This document shows, in pieces, positions 18,225 through 27,800 of a stretch of 64,000 nt of DNA. A program made the translations under genes and the position numbers. The notes below the pieces were generated by a model, which was not told the origin of the DNA, made no database searches, and saw nothing but the letters and a program-made list of their open reading frames with translations. The stretch is from NCBI GenBank assembly GCA_030446505.1, contig JAUJND010000002.1, forward strand, positions 1 through 64,000, given 5' to 3'. This DNA comes from Chroococcidiopsidaceae cyanobacterium YX2bin18 (GTDB lineage: Bacteria > Cyanobacteriota > Cyanobacteriia > Cyanobacteriales > Chroococcidiopsidaceae). Each line of letters begins with the position of its first letter. The stretch's first letter is position 1.

Positions 18225-19015
18225 GGTAGTAATGCATAGTAATGGTAAGCTGGGAAGCCAGAAACTTAAATCATTGTAGACGACTCAATGAACTGTCCCA
18301 AGTGCCAATCAACTCAAATCATCAAATACGGACATACGCACTACGGCAAACCTCGATTTCGTTGCCAAGACTGCGGACGACAGTTTGTAGAGAACGCGAG
18401 CCGACAACCGATTGCTCAGGCAACTCGCCAATTGATTGATAAACTGTTGCTTGAACGCTTGGCACTAGCAGCCATTGCACGGGTGACGGGAGTGTCTGAG
18501 CGTTGGCTGCAACTGTACGTCAATCAAAAGTATTATCAAACTCCAAAGACAGTAGAAGTTGCCCCAAAAAAAGGGGTCGGTTGACGATGCAACTGGACGA
18601 GATGTGGTCATTTGTCGGTTCTAAGGGGAACAAACAATGGATTTGGTTAGCCATCGATGCTGATAGCCGTGAAATTGTCGGTGTATTTGTTGGTGATCGT
18701 TCTCGTCAAGCGGCAAAGGGGCTATGGCAATCGTTACCTACGGTTTATCGCCAGTGCGCTATCTGCTACACCGATTTCTGGGAAGCCTATGAACAAGTAT
18801 TGCCCAGTAACCGGCATCGAGCAGTTGGTAAAGAAACAGGAAAAACCAGTTATATTGAGCGGTTCAACAACACCCTGCGGCAAAAGAGTGGGGCGCTTAG
18901 TTCGCAAAACCTTGTCTTTCTCCAAAAAGTTGAGCAATCACATCGGGGCGGTTTGGTACTTTGTGCATTACTACAATACCTCCTTCGCTCCTGACCATTA
19001 CTATTCACCACTACC
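18225..19015 (+). mobile_element. IS1-family insertion sequence, copy 1
   Basis: 791 bp. The ends are 22-bp inverted repeats (18225-18246 and 18994-19015) matching at 19 of 22 positions, starting GGTAGT. The element is bordered by a perfect 8-bp direct repeat, GATAATTT (18217-18224 and 19016-19023), the target duplication, whose length fits the IS1 family. It inserted into the last codons of the SLH gene. A second copy with the same ends is at 21060-21847. Confidence 0.95.
18288..18994 (+). CDS. IS1 transposase, copy 1 (frameshifted)
   Basis: The N-terminal zinc finger has CPKCQST...CQDCGRQF (InsA-type), then a helix-turn-helix with [16 protein letters not shown], then the DDE catalytic part with [34 protein letters not shown] and [13 protein letters not shown]. 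The frame breaks at an A7 run (about 18567-18573), where a -1 slip would give exactly the product fused in copy 2, and again at an extra A in CAAAAGAG (about 18890) and a missing C near 18981. It starts at ATG 18288 and ends at TGA 18992-18994. Confidence 0.85.
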
Positions 19016-19723
19016 GATAATTTTTGTGCGGTCGGGAGTAGTACCTGCAATATATTTCTCAGGAATTACAGAAGTCCCAGAATTAACCAAGGCTTGACAC
19101 AAGAAAGCTGCTACCTCTGCCCTAGTAGCTTTTTTATTAGGATTGAGGAATTTGACATTAGGATAATTAACGACAAGACGTTTTTCAGTTGCTGCTGCTA
19201 TTCTCTTTTGAGCATAAACTGGAATTGTCTTTGCATCAGCAAAATTAGCCCTTAAGGTTTTAGTAGCTTCTCCAATTGGAGTGTAATTTAATCCACTAGT
19301 TAAAGCGACCAAGACTTGAGAGCGAGAAATATTTTGGTTAGGCTTGAAGGTATTATCAGAATAGCCTGATAAAAATCGTATTTGAGAAGCTGCTGCAATT
19401 TGGTTGTAAGCCCAATAATACGCGGGAACATCCCTAAATTTAACTAACCTACGAGTCCGCGCTGCATTTGGAAAAGCATTACCAACTATTGTGGCAAACT
19501 CTGCTCGGCTCATGGATAAATTTGGTCGGAAACTACCATCTGGATAGCCACTAATGATGCCTTGGTTCGCTAGTTGTGTAATACATAATCTTGCCCAATG
19601 ACTTTGAATATCGTAAAAGGTCGATTGAGCTAATGCTGACGGTATCAGCAGTGTGACAGCATTAGTTATTATTCCTAGTCCAATCATCAGAGCAGGGAAC
19701 TGCCGTTGTATAAAACTAAACAT
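19001..19723 (-). CDS. Secreted protein with three SLH domains
   Basis: A signal peptide (FSFIQRQFPALMIGLGI... ending SALAQ) is followed by three S-layer-homology repeats: FYDIQSHWARLCITQLANQG with YPDGSFRPN, then FRDVPAYYWAYNQIAAA with YSDNTFKPN, then FADAKTIPVYAQKRIAAA with FLNPNKKATRAEVAAFL. It would anchor at the cell wall or outer membrane. IS1 copy 1 inserted at its 3' end. The native frame ended ...DRTKII-TAA, with the TAA now at 18214-18216 on the far side of the element. It now ends IIGSGE, using a TAG inside the IS1 end. ATG 19723 is preferred to TTG 19741. Confidence 0.85.
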   Translation of the reverse strand: MFSFIQRQFPALMIGLGIITNAVTLLIPSALAQSTFYDIQSHWARLCITQLANQGIISGYPDGSFRPNLSMSRAEFATIVGNAFPNAARTRRLVKFRDVPAYYWAYNQIAAASQIRFLSGYSDNTFKPNQNISRSQVLVALTSGLNYTPIGEATKTLRANFADAKTIPVYAQKRIAAATEKRLVVNYPNVKFLNPNKKATRAEVAAFLCQALVNSGTSVIPEKYIAGTTPDRTKIIGSGE

Positions 19724-19741
19724 TAAAAGTATTAACCTCAA

Positions 19742-20464
19742 AAAAACTTAGGTGTTGATTCAAATAAACGCTATGGAACTGAAGTTTTTAAAGTATTATT
19801 TTAATAATAAACTATGTATTGATAATGAAAAACATTACTTTTTAACTATATTTTAGTTACATATCTAAGAATTATTAACTTTTTAAATAACATTTATGAA
19901 TTAAATGTATTCTAATATTTTTACTTATACTTGAGGTTGGTATTCAGCAACTACTTTAAATATATTAACTTCTTTAGAAGTAATAGAAATAATACTCCTT
20001 TAAATCTACAAGCAAATGTCAGTAGTTTTTCCTACCAAAAACACAAAATGAATTTAACGCTATCTATAATCTATATTCAAGCGAAATTTTACTGATTAAT
20101 TTAGCTTATTTCATTATCAGAGCTAAACTAATTCAGTAAATATACGGTAGTACAAAAAAGAGCAACCTGCTTGTAGTAACAAGATAACAATAAATCCTTA
20201 CTTATCATCGAGTATTTCTATATTAGTGAACTCAAGCAGGCTCTAATTAAATACACAAAAGTCCTATACTACTCAATCGCTACTACCCAAATATCCTACT
20301 ACAGTAGCTTTAAAAGTCTAGTGTAACTGCGCTATTAGGTAATTTGATAGTAGCTATAAAGTGTAGATTGAAGATAATGCGATCGCTTGCGGCTAAAGCA
20401 AATTCCCAGTACGATATTAGACTTATTAAGTATCTACAAGTTAACTATTGTAACAAAATACCCT
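19742..20464. other. AT-rich intergenic region with a long-range inverted repeat
   Basis: About 720 bases, strongly AT-rich, with no gene. CCTGCTTG at 20166-20173 is complementary to CAAGCAGG at 20233-20240, with flanking GAGC and CTC extending the pairing; it may be an RNA stem or a small repeat element. One HIP1 site is at about 20380. Confidence 0.45.
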
Positions 20465-21034
20465 TTAAGTTGGCACAGATGTCAAATGTTCAACCAATAT
20501 TTTACTGCCAATAATAATTAAAATTAAGCCACCAAGGATTTCAATTTTTATTTTGAAACAATTACCAAATTTATGACCAACAAAAACCCCAAAAAAACAT
20601 AAAAAGAAGGTGATAATTCCAATAACACTAATAGCTGCAAAAATCGAAGTTTTCAAAACCGCAAAACCAACACCAACAGCTAAAGCGTCTAAACTAGTAG
20701 CTATAGATAAAATTAACAAAGTATAAATTTCTAGCGGGTTAAACTTTTTATCGCTGCTTTCTTCTTGAGTTGATTCATAAATCATTCTGCCGCCAATAAA
20801 ATTTAGAAGTCCAAAAACTACCCAATGATCAACTGATGATATCCAATCTCTAAAACTTAGCCCTACCCACCAACCTATTAACGGCATCAATGTTTGAAAA
20901 ATGCCGAAACTTAAAGCAATCTTTAGAGCTTTATTGATTTTGATGTATTTGATTTGTATTCCACTTGAAGCAGATACAGCGAAAGCATCTGCTGCTAATC
21001 CTAGACCAACAAATATATTTGTAATTGGAACCAT
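20465..21034 (-). CDS. mntP: Manganese efflux pump MntP-like (DUF204)
   Basis: 189 residues with six membrane helices in two inverted halves, each carrying the DUF204 acidic motif: GLAADAFAVSASSG near the N-terminus and ATSLDALAVGVGFA in the second half. The Asp residues in these helices form the metal path in MntP. It exports manganese from the cytoplasm; a few family members may move other ions. Start ATG 21034. IS1 copy 2 ends only 25 bases upstream, so the native promoter and any leader riboswitch have been moved away and expression may be altered. No typical yybP-ykoY element is visible beyond the insertion. Confidence 0.85.
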   Translation of the reverse strand: MVPITNIFVGLGLAADAFAVSASSGIQIKYIKINKALKIALSFGIFQTLMPLIGWWVGLSFRDWISSVDHWVVFGLLNFIGGRMIYESTQEESSDKKFNPLEIYTLLILSIATSLDALAVGVGFAVLKTSIFAAISVIGIITFFLCFFGVFVGHKFGNCFKIKIEILGGLILIIIGSKILVEHLTSVPT

Positions 21035-21059
21035 TAGCTAAAGAGAATAAAATATTTTA

Positions 21060-21847
21060 GGTAGTGGTGAATAGTAATGGTCAGGAGCGAAGGGAGGTAT
21101 TGTAGTGATGCACAAAGTACCAAACCGCCCCGATGTGATTGCTCAACTTTTTGGAGAAAGACAAGGTTTTGCGAACTAAGCGCCCCACTCTTTGCCGCAG
21201 GGTGTTGTTGAACCGCTCAATATAACTGGTTTTCCTGTTTCTTTACCAACTGCTCGATGCCGGTTACTGGGCAATACTTGTTCATAGGCTTCCCAGAAAT
21301 CGGTGTAGCAGATAGCGCACTGGCGATAAACCGTAGGTAACGATTGCCATAGCCCCTTTGCCGCTTGACGAGAACGATCACCAACAAATACACCGACAAT
21401 TTCACGGCTATCAGCATCGATGGCTAACCAAATCCATTGTTTGTTCCCCTTAGAACCGACAAATGACCACATCTCGTCCAGTTGCATCGTCAACCGACCC
21501 CTTTTTGGGGCAACTTCTACTGTCTTTGGAGTTTGATAATACTTTTGATTGACGTACAGTTGCAGCCAACGCTCAGACACTCCCGTCACCCGTGCAATGG
21601 CTGCTAGTGCCAAGCGTTCAAGCAACAGTTTATCAATCAATTGGCGAGTTGCCTGAGCAATCGGTTGTCGGCTCGCGTTCTCTACAAACTGTCGTCCGCA
21701 GTCTTGGCAACGAAATCGAGGTTTGCCGTAGTGCGTATGTCCGTATTTGATGATTTGAGTTGATTGGCACTTGGGACAGTTCATTGAGTCGTCTACAATG
21801 ATTTAAGTTTCTGGCTTCCCAGCTTACCATTACTATGCATTACTACC
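21060..21847 (-). mobile_element. IS1-family insertion sequence, copy 2
   Basis: 788 bp, with the same terminal repeats as copy 1 and in the opposite orientation. It is bordered by a perfect 8-bp target duplication, ATATTTTA (21052-21059 and 21848-21855). By eye it differs from copy 1 in three A-run lengths (net four bases), one C-run length and one C/T transition; this accounts exactly for the 3-bp size difference. Confidence 0.95.
21081..21784 (-). CDS. IS1 transposase, copy 2 (one frameshift)
   Basis: ATG 21784 to TGA 21081-21083, about 234 residues after one repair. Zinc-finger and helix-turn-helix parts match copy 1. The run here is A5, so InsA and InsB parts are already fused in frame ([16 protein letters not shown]). 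The frame is lost near 21236, where copy 1 has five A residues and this copy four (GGAAAACC). With the A restored it reads on through [20 protein letters not shown] and ends YNTSLRS. Confidence 0.85.
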
Positions 21848-22314
21848 ATATTTTACAAATCAAGTTATCCTTTAATATAGCAACAAAAATCGCTTGAAAT
21901 CAATAATATATTCTCATAATTAATTCATTATCTTTTCATTTTTTGTTCATGATTTCCATTAAATTATGATAATGAGTAAACGTTAAATAGTAGGATTACA
22001 AAAATAACTAAGGCTCCAAGCATTCCTAAAACAAAACTTCTAATACAGTAGAAATTGGCACAACATTTCGATTAAGCAACGACTGCTAGTTGGCTGAATG
22101 CTTTAAAAACAATCTGTAAAAATAACAAGATTAAGTTTTTATTAAAATATGATAGTTTGAACTACTCAAATGTAAAGCCTTAATATTATTAATTTAGAAG
22201 AATACTTTTGTCTAAAATTACTTGATAAAGATTAGTTGAGAACTAAACTGAAATATTTGACTTAAAAAAGCTGTACTTATACCAAGTTAAAATGACTTAT
22301 CTCAGCTAGTAGTC
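21848..22314. other. AT-rich intergenic region between mobile elements
   Basis: About 470 bases between IS1 copy 2 and the IS1 relic. No gene or RNA motif is seen. It probably contains the original upstream region of mntP. Confidence 0.4.
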
Positions 22315-22635
22315 CTAAAAAAGTAATGAATGATTGTAAGTGTGAACAAAATACCAAATAGCTCCAATGTGGTTGTCTAACGACTTAGAAAACAATACCG
22401 TTTTTCGCACCAGACGATAAACCCGTTGTCGTAAAGTACTATTAAATTGCCGCGTCCTCTCCTGTTTTTTGAAAAGCAGGAGAGTGTCGGACAGCTTAAT
22501 GTAACTCGTCTTGCCTGTTTTTTTCCCAACTGCACGATCACGTTTTGATGGTAAGACGGTAGCGTACGCTACCCAAAAATCTGTGCTAACAAGGCACATT
22601 GGCATTAAGTGTTTTGAGGGGAAACTTTTATTCAC
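22315..22635 (-). pseudogene. Relic of a second, divergent IS1-family transposase
   Basis: Only the InsB end remains: STDFWVAYATVLPSKRDRAV, TSYI, FNSTLRQRVYRLVRKTVLFS and NHIGAIWYFVHTYNHSL. It clearly differs in sequence from the two nearby IS1 copies. The N-terminal half is missing and the upstream sequence is not IS1-like. The coding sequence is interrupted in frame by a 51-base hairpin-forming insert between TSYI and FNST (22447-22497). No terminal repeats were found. Confidence 0.75.
22447..22497. repeat. Small palindromic insert inside transposase relic
   Basis: 51 bases (17 codons) with an 8-bp perfect stem, CTCTCCTG at 22457-22464 and CAGGAGAG at 22477-22484, and a 12-base loop. It replaces the ER expected between TSYI and FN of IS1 transposases without shifting the frame, so it looks like a small dispersed palindromic repeat that jumped into the element. 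Confidence 0.55.
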
Positions 22636-22865
22636 ACCTAAACCACTGCAATCTTTGCAAAGACAATTTGAGAGTGTTCAAATCCGCGAGCTTACGGTAT
22701 CAGCCACTGCTTCCTTGTTTGCTGCTGAAACTACTGACATCTGATTTATCAAAGCATAATATATTGTTAACTGATAAATCCTCAAATTCGAGCAGTTCTT
22801 TTGAGGTAATAAATTACTAGTTCCCAGCTTTGTCAACAATTAACTTGTGTTTACCTAGTATCAAC

Positions 22866-23267
22866 TTAAGGTAAAAATCTATCTAGAGCAGCCTTTAACT
22901 CTTTAATCTCAACTTCAATATTTCCTTCTTGAGCTGCCCTAGCAATGCACTCAGTTAAATGTTCATCCAAAATCAGTCGTGCCACACGATCTAGTGCGCC
23001 TCGGACTGCTGCAATTTGCACCAGTACGTCAGGACAAGGACGGCTTTCCTGCACCATTGTCTTAATACCGCGAATGTGTCCCTCAAGGCGCGAAAGCCGA
23101 TTAACAATGCTTCGCAGTGATTCTTCACTATGGACGTGAGCATGATTTGCCTGTTCATCTCTATGAGTATGACCGCTATGGTTATGGTCTATGTTACGAC
23201 TGTGAGATGTTTTATCTTGCGTAGAAACGGATAATGGGTCTTCTGTTAATTGGTTTGAACGATTCAT
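22866..23267 (-). CDS. CsoR/RcnR-family metal sensor, InrS-like
   Basis: 133 residues with an N-terminal His-rich stretch (HNHSGHTHRDEQANHAHVHS) and an all-helical DUF156 core starting RSIVNRLSRLEGHIRGIKTM. The candidate ligands H46, C78, H103 and C107 have exactly the spacing of the nickel sensor InrS of Synechocystis (H21, C53, H78, C82, from memory). Such tetramers repress metal-exporter genes and leave the DNA when metal binds. No exporter is adjacent; the divergent neighbour is the HtrA protease. The His tail could store or pass Ni/Co/Cu. Confidence 0.8.
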   Translation of the reverse strand: MNRSNQLTEDPLSVSTQDKTSHSRNIDHNHSGHTHRDEQANHAHVHSEESLRSIVNRLSRLEGHIRGIKTMVQESRPCPDVLVQIAAVRGALDRVARLILDEHLTECIARAAQEGNIEVEIKELKAALDRFLP

Positions 23268-23391
23268 GCTTGATCAACGATCTTGAAGATGAATTTAGAT
23301 CCTAGCCTAGAGCAACGAGTTATCTCTCAGATGACAGCTATTATTTTAATTATAAATTAGCTAAATAGTTAAATGATTTTGACATATCAGA

Positions 23392-23412
23392 ACCTTACCG
23401 TAAAGTAAAGGT
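23392..23412. promoter_or_regulatory. Possible operator dyad between metal sensor and HtrA gene
   Basis: A 21-bp imperfect palindrome running from ACCTTAC to GTAAAGGT, in the divergent space 125 bases before the protease start. The ACCTT/AAGGT outer arms resemble MerR-type operators. Whether the adjacent CsoR-type regulator or another protein uses it is unknown. Confidence 0.3.
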
Positions 23413-23536
23413 GTCTACATTAGAGAACAGTTATCAACTAAACCTGAGCCATTGTTAGACAACTGTAAAAATAAGTATAGAGATTGTCATGATGACAAGA
23501 CTCTGATCCAGTTTCTCAAAGATCCAAGCTAATTGA

Positions 23537-24766
23537 ATGATTGATGTTATGAGATTTGCAAAACTACCGCGCTCTATACGGCAACTCAGTACCCATGTGT
23601 TGGCGATTATTGTAGGAGTCGCTCTCACGGTTAGCAGCTTGCGAGTGTTACCTTCGCAGGCAGAGTCACTTTCTCGACACCCTGCTGTACAGCCCTCTAT
23701 CGTTGCTCAACAGCTAGGAGCAAAGATACCTATTGGTTCTAACAGTTTTGTTACAGCCGCAGTAAATCGGGTAGGTTCAGCTGTTGTGCGGATCAATACT
23801 GAGCGCACTATTACTCGTCGCCTCCCCGAACCGTTACTTGAAGACCCCTTCTTCAGACGCTTTTTTGGTGACAATTTTTCACAGCAGACACCGTCTGAAC
23901 GCTTACAAGGTCTAGGTTCAGGCGTAATTATAGACCGCAGTGGAGAGATTCTCACTAATGCCCATGTGGTCAACCAAGCTGATAAGGTGACAGTTACCTT
24001 AAAAGATGGACGTACCTTTGAAGGCAAAGTACAAGGTGCGGATGAAGTCACAGATTTAGCTGTGGTTAAACTTACTGATAGTGGTGGTAATTTGCCAGTG
24101 GCTCCTTTGGGAGATTCTAGCAGCGTACAGGTAGGTGACTGGGCGATCGCAGTTGGCAATCCATTAGGACTAGACAATACCGTCACCCTCGGAATTATCA
24201 GCACCCTCAAGCGCTCCAGCCGTGAAGTCGGAATCTTTGACAAACGCCTTGATTTCATTCAAACAGATGCAGCAATCAACCCTGGCAATTCCGGTGGACC
24301 ACTCTTAAATGACCAAGGTGAAGTTATTGGCATCAATACTGCGATTCGTCCAGATGCAATGGGAATTGGCTTTGCAATTCCGATCAATAAAGCTAAAGAT
24401 ATTAAAGACCAGCTAATGCGTGGGGAAAAAATCTCCCATCCATATTTAGGCGTTCAAATGATCACCTTAACGCCCGATTTAGCACAACAGAACAACAATG
24501 ATCCTAATTCTCCCTTGCCGGTGCCAGAAATTGACGGTGTACTAGTAGTACGAGTATTACCCCAATCACCCGCAGCTGCTGCCGGTATACGACGAGGGGA
24601 TGTAATTATCCAGGTTGACGGACAGACTGTTACAAGTGCTGAGCAGTTGCAGAGCATTGTTGACACTAGCCGTGTTGGTCAGGTATTACAAGTTAAAGTG
24701 CAGCGTGGGGACAAGATGCAGCAGCTTTCTGTACGAGCAGGTGAGCTAGAAAACGCCTCTTCTTAA
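23537..24766 (+). CDS. HtrA/HhoA-type serine protease with one PDZ domain
   Basis: 409 residues, intact. An N-terminal signal or anchor helix (VLAIIVGVALTV) precedes the trypsin-like S1C domain with catalytic H143 (NAHVV), D173 (TDLAVVKL) and S252 (NPGNSGGPL). One PDZ domain follows (IDGVLVVRVLPQSPAAAAGI, RRGDVIIQVDGQTV). It degrades or refolds damaged proteins in the periplasm or thylakoid lumen and is one of the HhoA/HhoB/HtrA paralogues usual in cyanobacteria; I cannot say which. Start ATG 23537, with 23549 as an alternative. A hairpin between it and the convergent rpoC2 ends transcription. Confidence 0.9.
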   Translation: MIDVMRFAKLPRSIRQLSTHVLAIIVGVALTVSSLRVLPSQAESLSRHPAVQPSIVAQQLGAKIPIGSNSFVTAAVNRVGSAVVRINTERTITRRLPEPLLEDPFFRRFFGDNFSQQTPSERLQGLGSGVIIDRSGEILTNAHVVNQADKVTVTLKDGRTFEGKVQGADEVTDLAVVKLTDSGGNLPVAPLGDSSSVQVGDWAIAVGNPLGLDNTVTLGIISTLKRSSREVGIFDKRLDFIQTDAAINPGNSGGPLLNDQGEVIGINTAIRPDAMGIGFAIPINKAKDIKDQLMRGEKISHPYLGVQMITLTPDLAQQNNNDPNSPLPVPEIDGVLVVRVLPQSPAAAAGIRRGDVIIQVDGQTVTSAEQLQSIVDTSRVGQVLQVKVQRGDKMQQLSVRAGELENASS

Positions 24767-24796
24767 CACTTAGCTATTAGTCAATCAGCAATTAAA

Positions 24797-24837
24797 AGGC
24801 AAGAAGCCATTGAATAAACTTATATGGCTCTTGCCTT
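24797..24837. terminator. Bidirectional terminator hairpin between HtrA gene and rpoC2
   Basis: AGGCAAGAAGCCAT at 24797-24810 pairs with ATGGCTCTTGCCTT at 24824-24837, with one bulged base and a 13-base loop. On the minus strand the stem is followed by TTTTAATTG, fitting the end of the rpoBC1C2 transcript; on the plus strand it follows the protease gene by about 30 bases. Confidence 0.7.
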
Positions 24838-24860
24838 CCTAAAAACCTAACAGCTATTTG

Positions 24861-27800
24861 CTATTCATTATCATCCTCGTCATCCTCAAAATCATCTTCG
24901 TCCTCGTCCTCGGTCATATCTTCAACTTCATCACCAATTATTAACCCATCATCCTCATCCAAAATTGGAGAAGTACGATCAAAGGTGAAACCTTCCCCTA
25001 AACCTCCTTCTAAACTGTAAGCACGAGCCGTTCGGTCATCCAGCACTACGTCTAGCGGATCGTCACCGTCATCGAATACACTGCCTGGCTCTAGAGACAA
25101 ATCATCACTGGTAGTACTACTAAGTTCCTCATAAGCATTGAAACCTGTTCCTGCTGGAATCAAGCGTCCAATAATCACGTTTTCTTTCAAACCCCGCAGC
25201 CAATCAGATTTCCCTTCGATCGCCGCTTCCGTGAGTACCCGTGTTGTTTCTTGGAACGATGCGGCAGAAATAAAGCTATCTGTATTCAGTGATGCCTTGG
25301 TAATACCCAATAGAACTGGAGTGTACTCCGCTTTTGCGCCCCCCGTGATGCTCATCGCTTCATTTACCTGCTCAACCTGCCGTAACTCTACGAGTTCTCC
25401 AGGCAGCATAGTGGTGTCACCGCCATCATCTAGTCGCACCTTAGAAGTCATCTGCCGCACAATTACCTCAATGTGCTTATCAGAAATCTCAATCCCCTGC
25501 GATTGATATACTAGCTGCACTTCATTCACCAAAAAGTTCTGCACCTGCTGTAATGCTTCCAAAGCACTAGGATACGTGCCTTGATGCAAATTAAGATTAA
25601 AGAAAATTTCCAAAATCTCGTGCGGATTTGCAGGTCCTTCAGTCAGAGGCATTCCCGCCTCTACAACAGTACCATCTGACATCACTACATTTTGTCCTGG
25701 TCCAATGGGATACTCCGTTATTGTGCCAGAATCATCAACTACCTTAACTCCAACCGTTTCACCTTCTATCCTAGTTACTTCAACGGTTCCAGGTTTACGA
25801 GCTAAAACACAAGCTTCCTTCGGCTTTCGCGCCTCCAAAAGTTCTTCAATTCTGGGTAAACCCTGAATAATATCTCCGGTTTTAGCTCGTTCAAACACCA
25901 ACAGCACTAGGTTGTCCCCACGCTGCACCAAAGCTCCATCGTCCACCTGCAACACCGCTCCTGGTGATACCCGGTAGGGACGAGCAATGCGTAGCGTTAC
26001 TTCATAATGGTCATTAGTCATTAGTCCTTGCTCATTAGCTGATAACTGCTCACTATTGACTGATGACTGGTGACTAATGACTGATAGCACTTGACCGGAT
26101 TCCTCTGTAAAGAGTCCCGGTGCAATCTCAGTGCCAGCCACTAGCAAACTGCCCGCCTTAACATGGGGTTTTTCTGAGCTTGTCAGGGTAAAGCTATCGC
26201 TTTCTCTCAATATCAAAATCCGCCGAATCGCTTCTGCTCCTTCTCGGATACCACGTACTTCCCCGACTTCTTTACAGTGGATTTCAGTACGGGCAACAAC
26301 AGCTCCAGGTGCAATCTCTTGCCCATCTTCAACTAATAACTTAGTTTGCGTACTTCCTTGGGTAGCATCTGCTGTGATGTCGCGGCGCAGCACTAATGAT
26401 TCCAAAATTACCAGCTGCAATCGCTGAATTTCCGGATCATCCACATCTGGTATTAGCTCAATATCCGCTACCATCGGTGCACCAGTATGTTCAGATGAGT
26501 GTGCTTGCTCAATTTCTAACACCAACTGCGTTCGCAGCAATTCCACTCCTTCTACAGCTTTTACTCGTTCCGAATCTTTATAAAACATTCGCTGAACTGC
26601 CCGTAGTTCAATCGAGCGACCCATCCCAGTACTCGATTGTGTACTAGGCACCGCCGGTTCATCTGGTATAGCAAATTCAGTTACGGGTCTGAGCAACAAA
26701 GCAGGACCTTCAGGCGATTCTATGTACTCGATGTAACGCAGTTCCGTAAGCGGATGCCCTGAGATGATTTCTTCCCCTGGTTGACCAAAAGTACCATCTC
26801 TATTCATTACTGCTTCAGGATCATCTACCATCAGCAGTTCTCCAGGCTTGATCACAAGTTCCCGCAGAATGTCGTTTTTCTGAGTTACTTCCACTACACC
26901 ACTATTTTGGCAAAAGATATCTTTCACTACTTCAGTTCCAGCTTCGACATATTGAGCGTCTTCTACTAGCAATAGTGAGATATCTTTATTGACTTCGTGG
27001 GTTTCTTCCGGAATCCATAGTAAGGTTCCTCCTTGCACCACTTCATAGCCCTGCTTCGCTTTTCCTTTCTTCGCTACTTCCACTCCAGCATATTTAAGTA
27101 ATCCACCTGTGGTTGTGCGGTATTGATCAGAAATTAACTCCGCTACCACTTGAGTGTTTTGCACCTTAGTACCAGGAGTGGCTAAGAGGGAAAACAGTTG
27201 ATGATTGTTGGTTTCAATCAAGTACTGGTCATGACCTTGACTGTGTTCTATCCGCACACTGGCTGTATCTAAAACGACAGAAGCAGTGATAATTTCAATC
27301 TCCCGCGCGCCCTTTACAGAACCTGATGTTTCGGGCAGCCGGACTACACCACCATGTGTTGTGTTAAGTCTTGTTTCAGCTAATATACTCCCCACACTAA
27401 CGCGATCGCCGTTGGTCACCACTGGTTCTGCACCAGGTGGTAAGTTGTAAACTTCTCCCGACAAAATCCAAATCAAGCCGCCTTGGGCTGCCGTTGTCGT
27501 TGTGTTGCCTTGACGGTCAGTTTTTTCTTCCGGTACTACGTCGGCAAATTTGACTTCTCCTGCCAAGTCGGAGGCGACATCTTTGGTAGCTTTTTCTGTA
27601 TGGGCGCGGGTTGTGCGAGCACCCAGGGCAACTTCTGCTAGTAGCTGTCCGGCTGTTACAGCTTGACCATCTACAATGTAGAGTGTTGAACCTTGGGTAA
27701 CGGGAATTTTTACTTGTTTTCCGGTTGTTGGCTCCAGAACTAGTTCGCCGTTGGCTTCTACAAATAGAGCGTCTTCCCCGTGACGAGTTCTAAAGGCTCT

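Noticed and set aside
21848-22010. Possible manganese (yybP-ykoY) riboswitch upstream of the IS near mntP
   Set aside because: The conserved loop sequences of that riboswitch are not visible in this AT-rich stretch.
22511-22820. Overlapping plus-strand frames of 73-77 residues
   Set aside because: Partly antisense to the IS1 relic; the remaining part has no recognisable family or start.
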